From Klebsiella pneumoniae (GTDB lineage Bacteria; Pseudomonadota; Gammaproteobacteria; Ga0077536), in contig CAMAXW010000030.1 in the NCBI GenBank assembly GCA_945862315.1, positions 1 through 41,891 on the forward strand: DNA of 41,891 nucleotides, read 5' to 3'. The notes beneath the pieces were generated by a model, which was given only the letters and a program-made list of their open reading frames with translations, was not told the DNA's origin and searched no databases. Positions 41,743-41,891 of the stretch are shown here, piece after piece (the stretch's first letter is position 1; each line of letters starts with the position of its first letter). The position numbers and the translations under genes were made by a program.

Positions 41743-41891
41743 ATGGCCAAGGAAAAATTTTCACGCACGAAACCGCACGTGAATGTCGGAACGATCGGTC
41801 ACGTGGATCACGGCAAGACGACGTTAACAGCAGCCTTGACGGTGGTCACCTCTAAGAAATTTGGTGGTGAGGCGAAGGCGTACGATCAAAT
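41743..41891 (+). CDS. tuf: elongation factor Tu (5' part only)
   Basis: The first 49 codons of EF-Tu, cut by the right window edge. It opens [21 protein letters not shown] followed by the P-loop [10 protein letters not shown], as in all bacterial EF-Tu. The product carries aminoacyl-tRNA to the ribosome with GTP. A GAGGG ribosome site lies seven bases before the ATG. It follows the tRNA cluster directly and is probably co-transcribed with it. Confidence 0.98.
   Translation, partial: MAKEKFSRTKPHVNVGTIGHVDHGKTTLTAALTVVTSKKFGGEAKAYDQ

Overview
The window (about 41.9 kb, GC-rich, densely coded) looks like chromosomal DNA of a free-living proteobacterium, most probably a gammaproteobacterium. 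Three things point there: ubiquinone genes ubiE-ubiJ-ubiB next to hslVU, the rhodanese-secB-gpsA block beside gpmI, and the order ntrX-ntrY-DUF4390-rsmB-fmt-def // LysM-dprA-smg-topA followed by tRNA-Tyr, tRNA-Gly, tRNA-Thr and tuf. I cannot name the genus. No phage, insertion sequence, CRISPR array or rRNA was seen.

Layout. 1-3007 (minus): a probable operon of peptide deformylase, a DUF2237 protein, an acyl-CoA dehydrogenase and a short-chain dehydrogenase cut by the window edge. 3216-8556 (plus): hslV, hslU, a DUF971 protein, ubiE, ubiJ and ubiB, joining ATP-dependent proteolysis to ubiquinone synthesis. 8553-11609 (minus): an S41 C-terminal processing protease and gpmI. 11803-13823 (plus): rhodanese, secB, gpsA. 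13950-26793 (plus): a near-complete MSHA-type type IV pilus locus in the order mshI, a pilN-like gene, mshJ, K, L, M, N, E, G, A, C, D, O, P. Most of its genes overlap by a few bases, so it reads as one translationally coupled operon; the major pilin has its own candidate promoter. 26811-28272: trmL (minus) and a class 1B dihydroorotate dehydrogenase (plus), divergent. 28262-35600 (minus): the operon def-fmt-rsmB-DUF4390-ntrY-ntrX-TPR. 35755-41187 (plus): LysM protein, dprA, smg, topA. 41256-41891 (plus): a tRNA promoter, three tRNAs and the start of tuf.

How the genes work together. The msh locus encodes an inner-membrane platform (MshI, PilN-like, MshJ, MshG), a secretin with its helpers (MshL, MshK, MshM, MshN), an extension ATPase (MshE) and one major plus four minor pilins. 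MshE has a tandem MshEN motif that predicts control by cyclic di-GMP. No prepilin peptidase or retraction ATPase lies in the window. NtrY/NtrX form a membrane-sensor two-component system, but this NtrX lacks the GAFTGA loop and the usual Walker B acidic pair, so it is unlikely to be a classical sigma-54 activator.

The points most worth a second look are the G at position 33 of tRNA-Tyr, the degenerate AAA+ site of NtrX, the c-di-GMP motif in MshE, the reduced msh gene set, the class 1B PyrD with no PyrK beside it, and the simple-sequence insertions in mshI and topA. I found no clearly new defence or mobile system: most of the window is conserved housekeeping DNA plus the pilus locus. No gene-free stretch exceeds about 210 bases.
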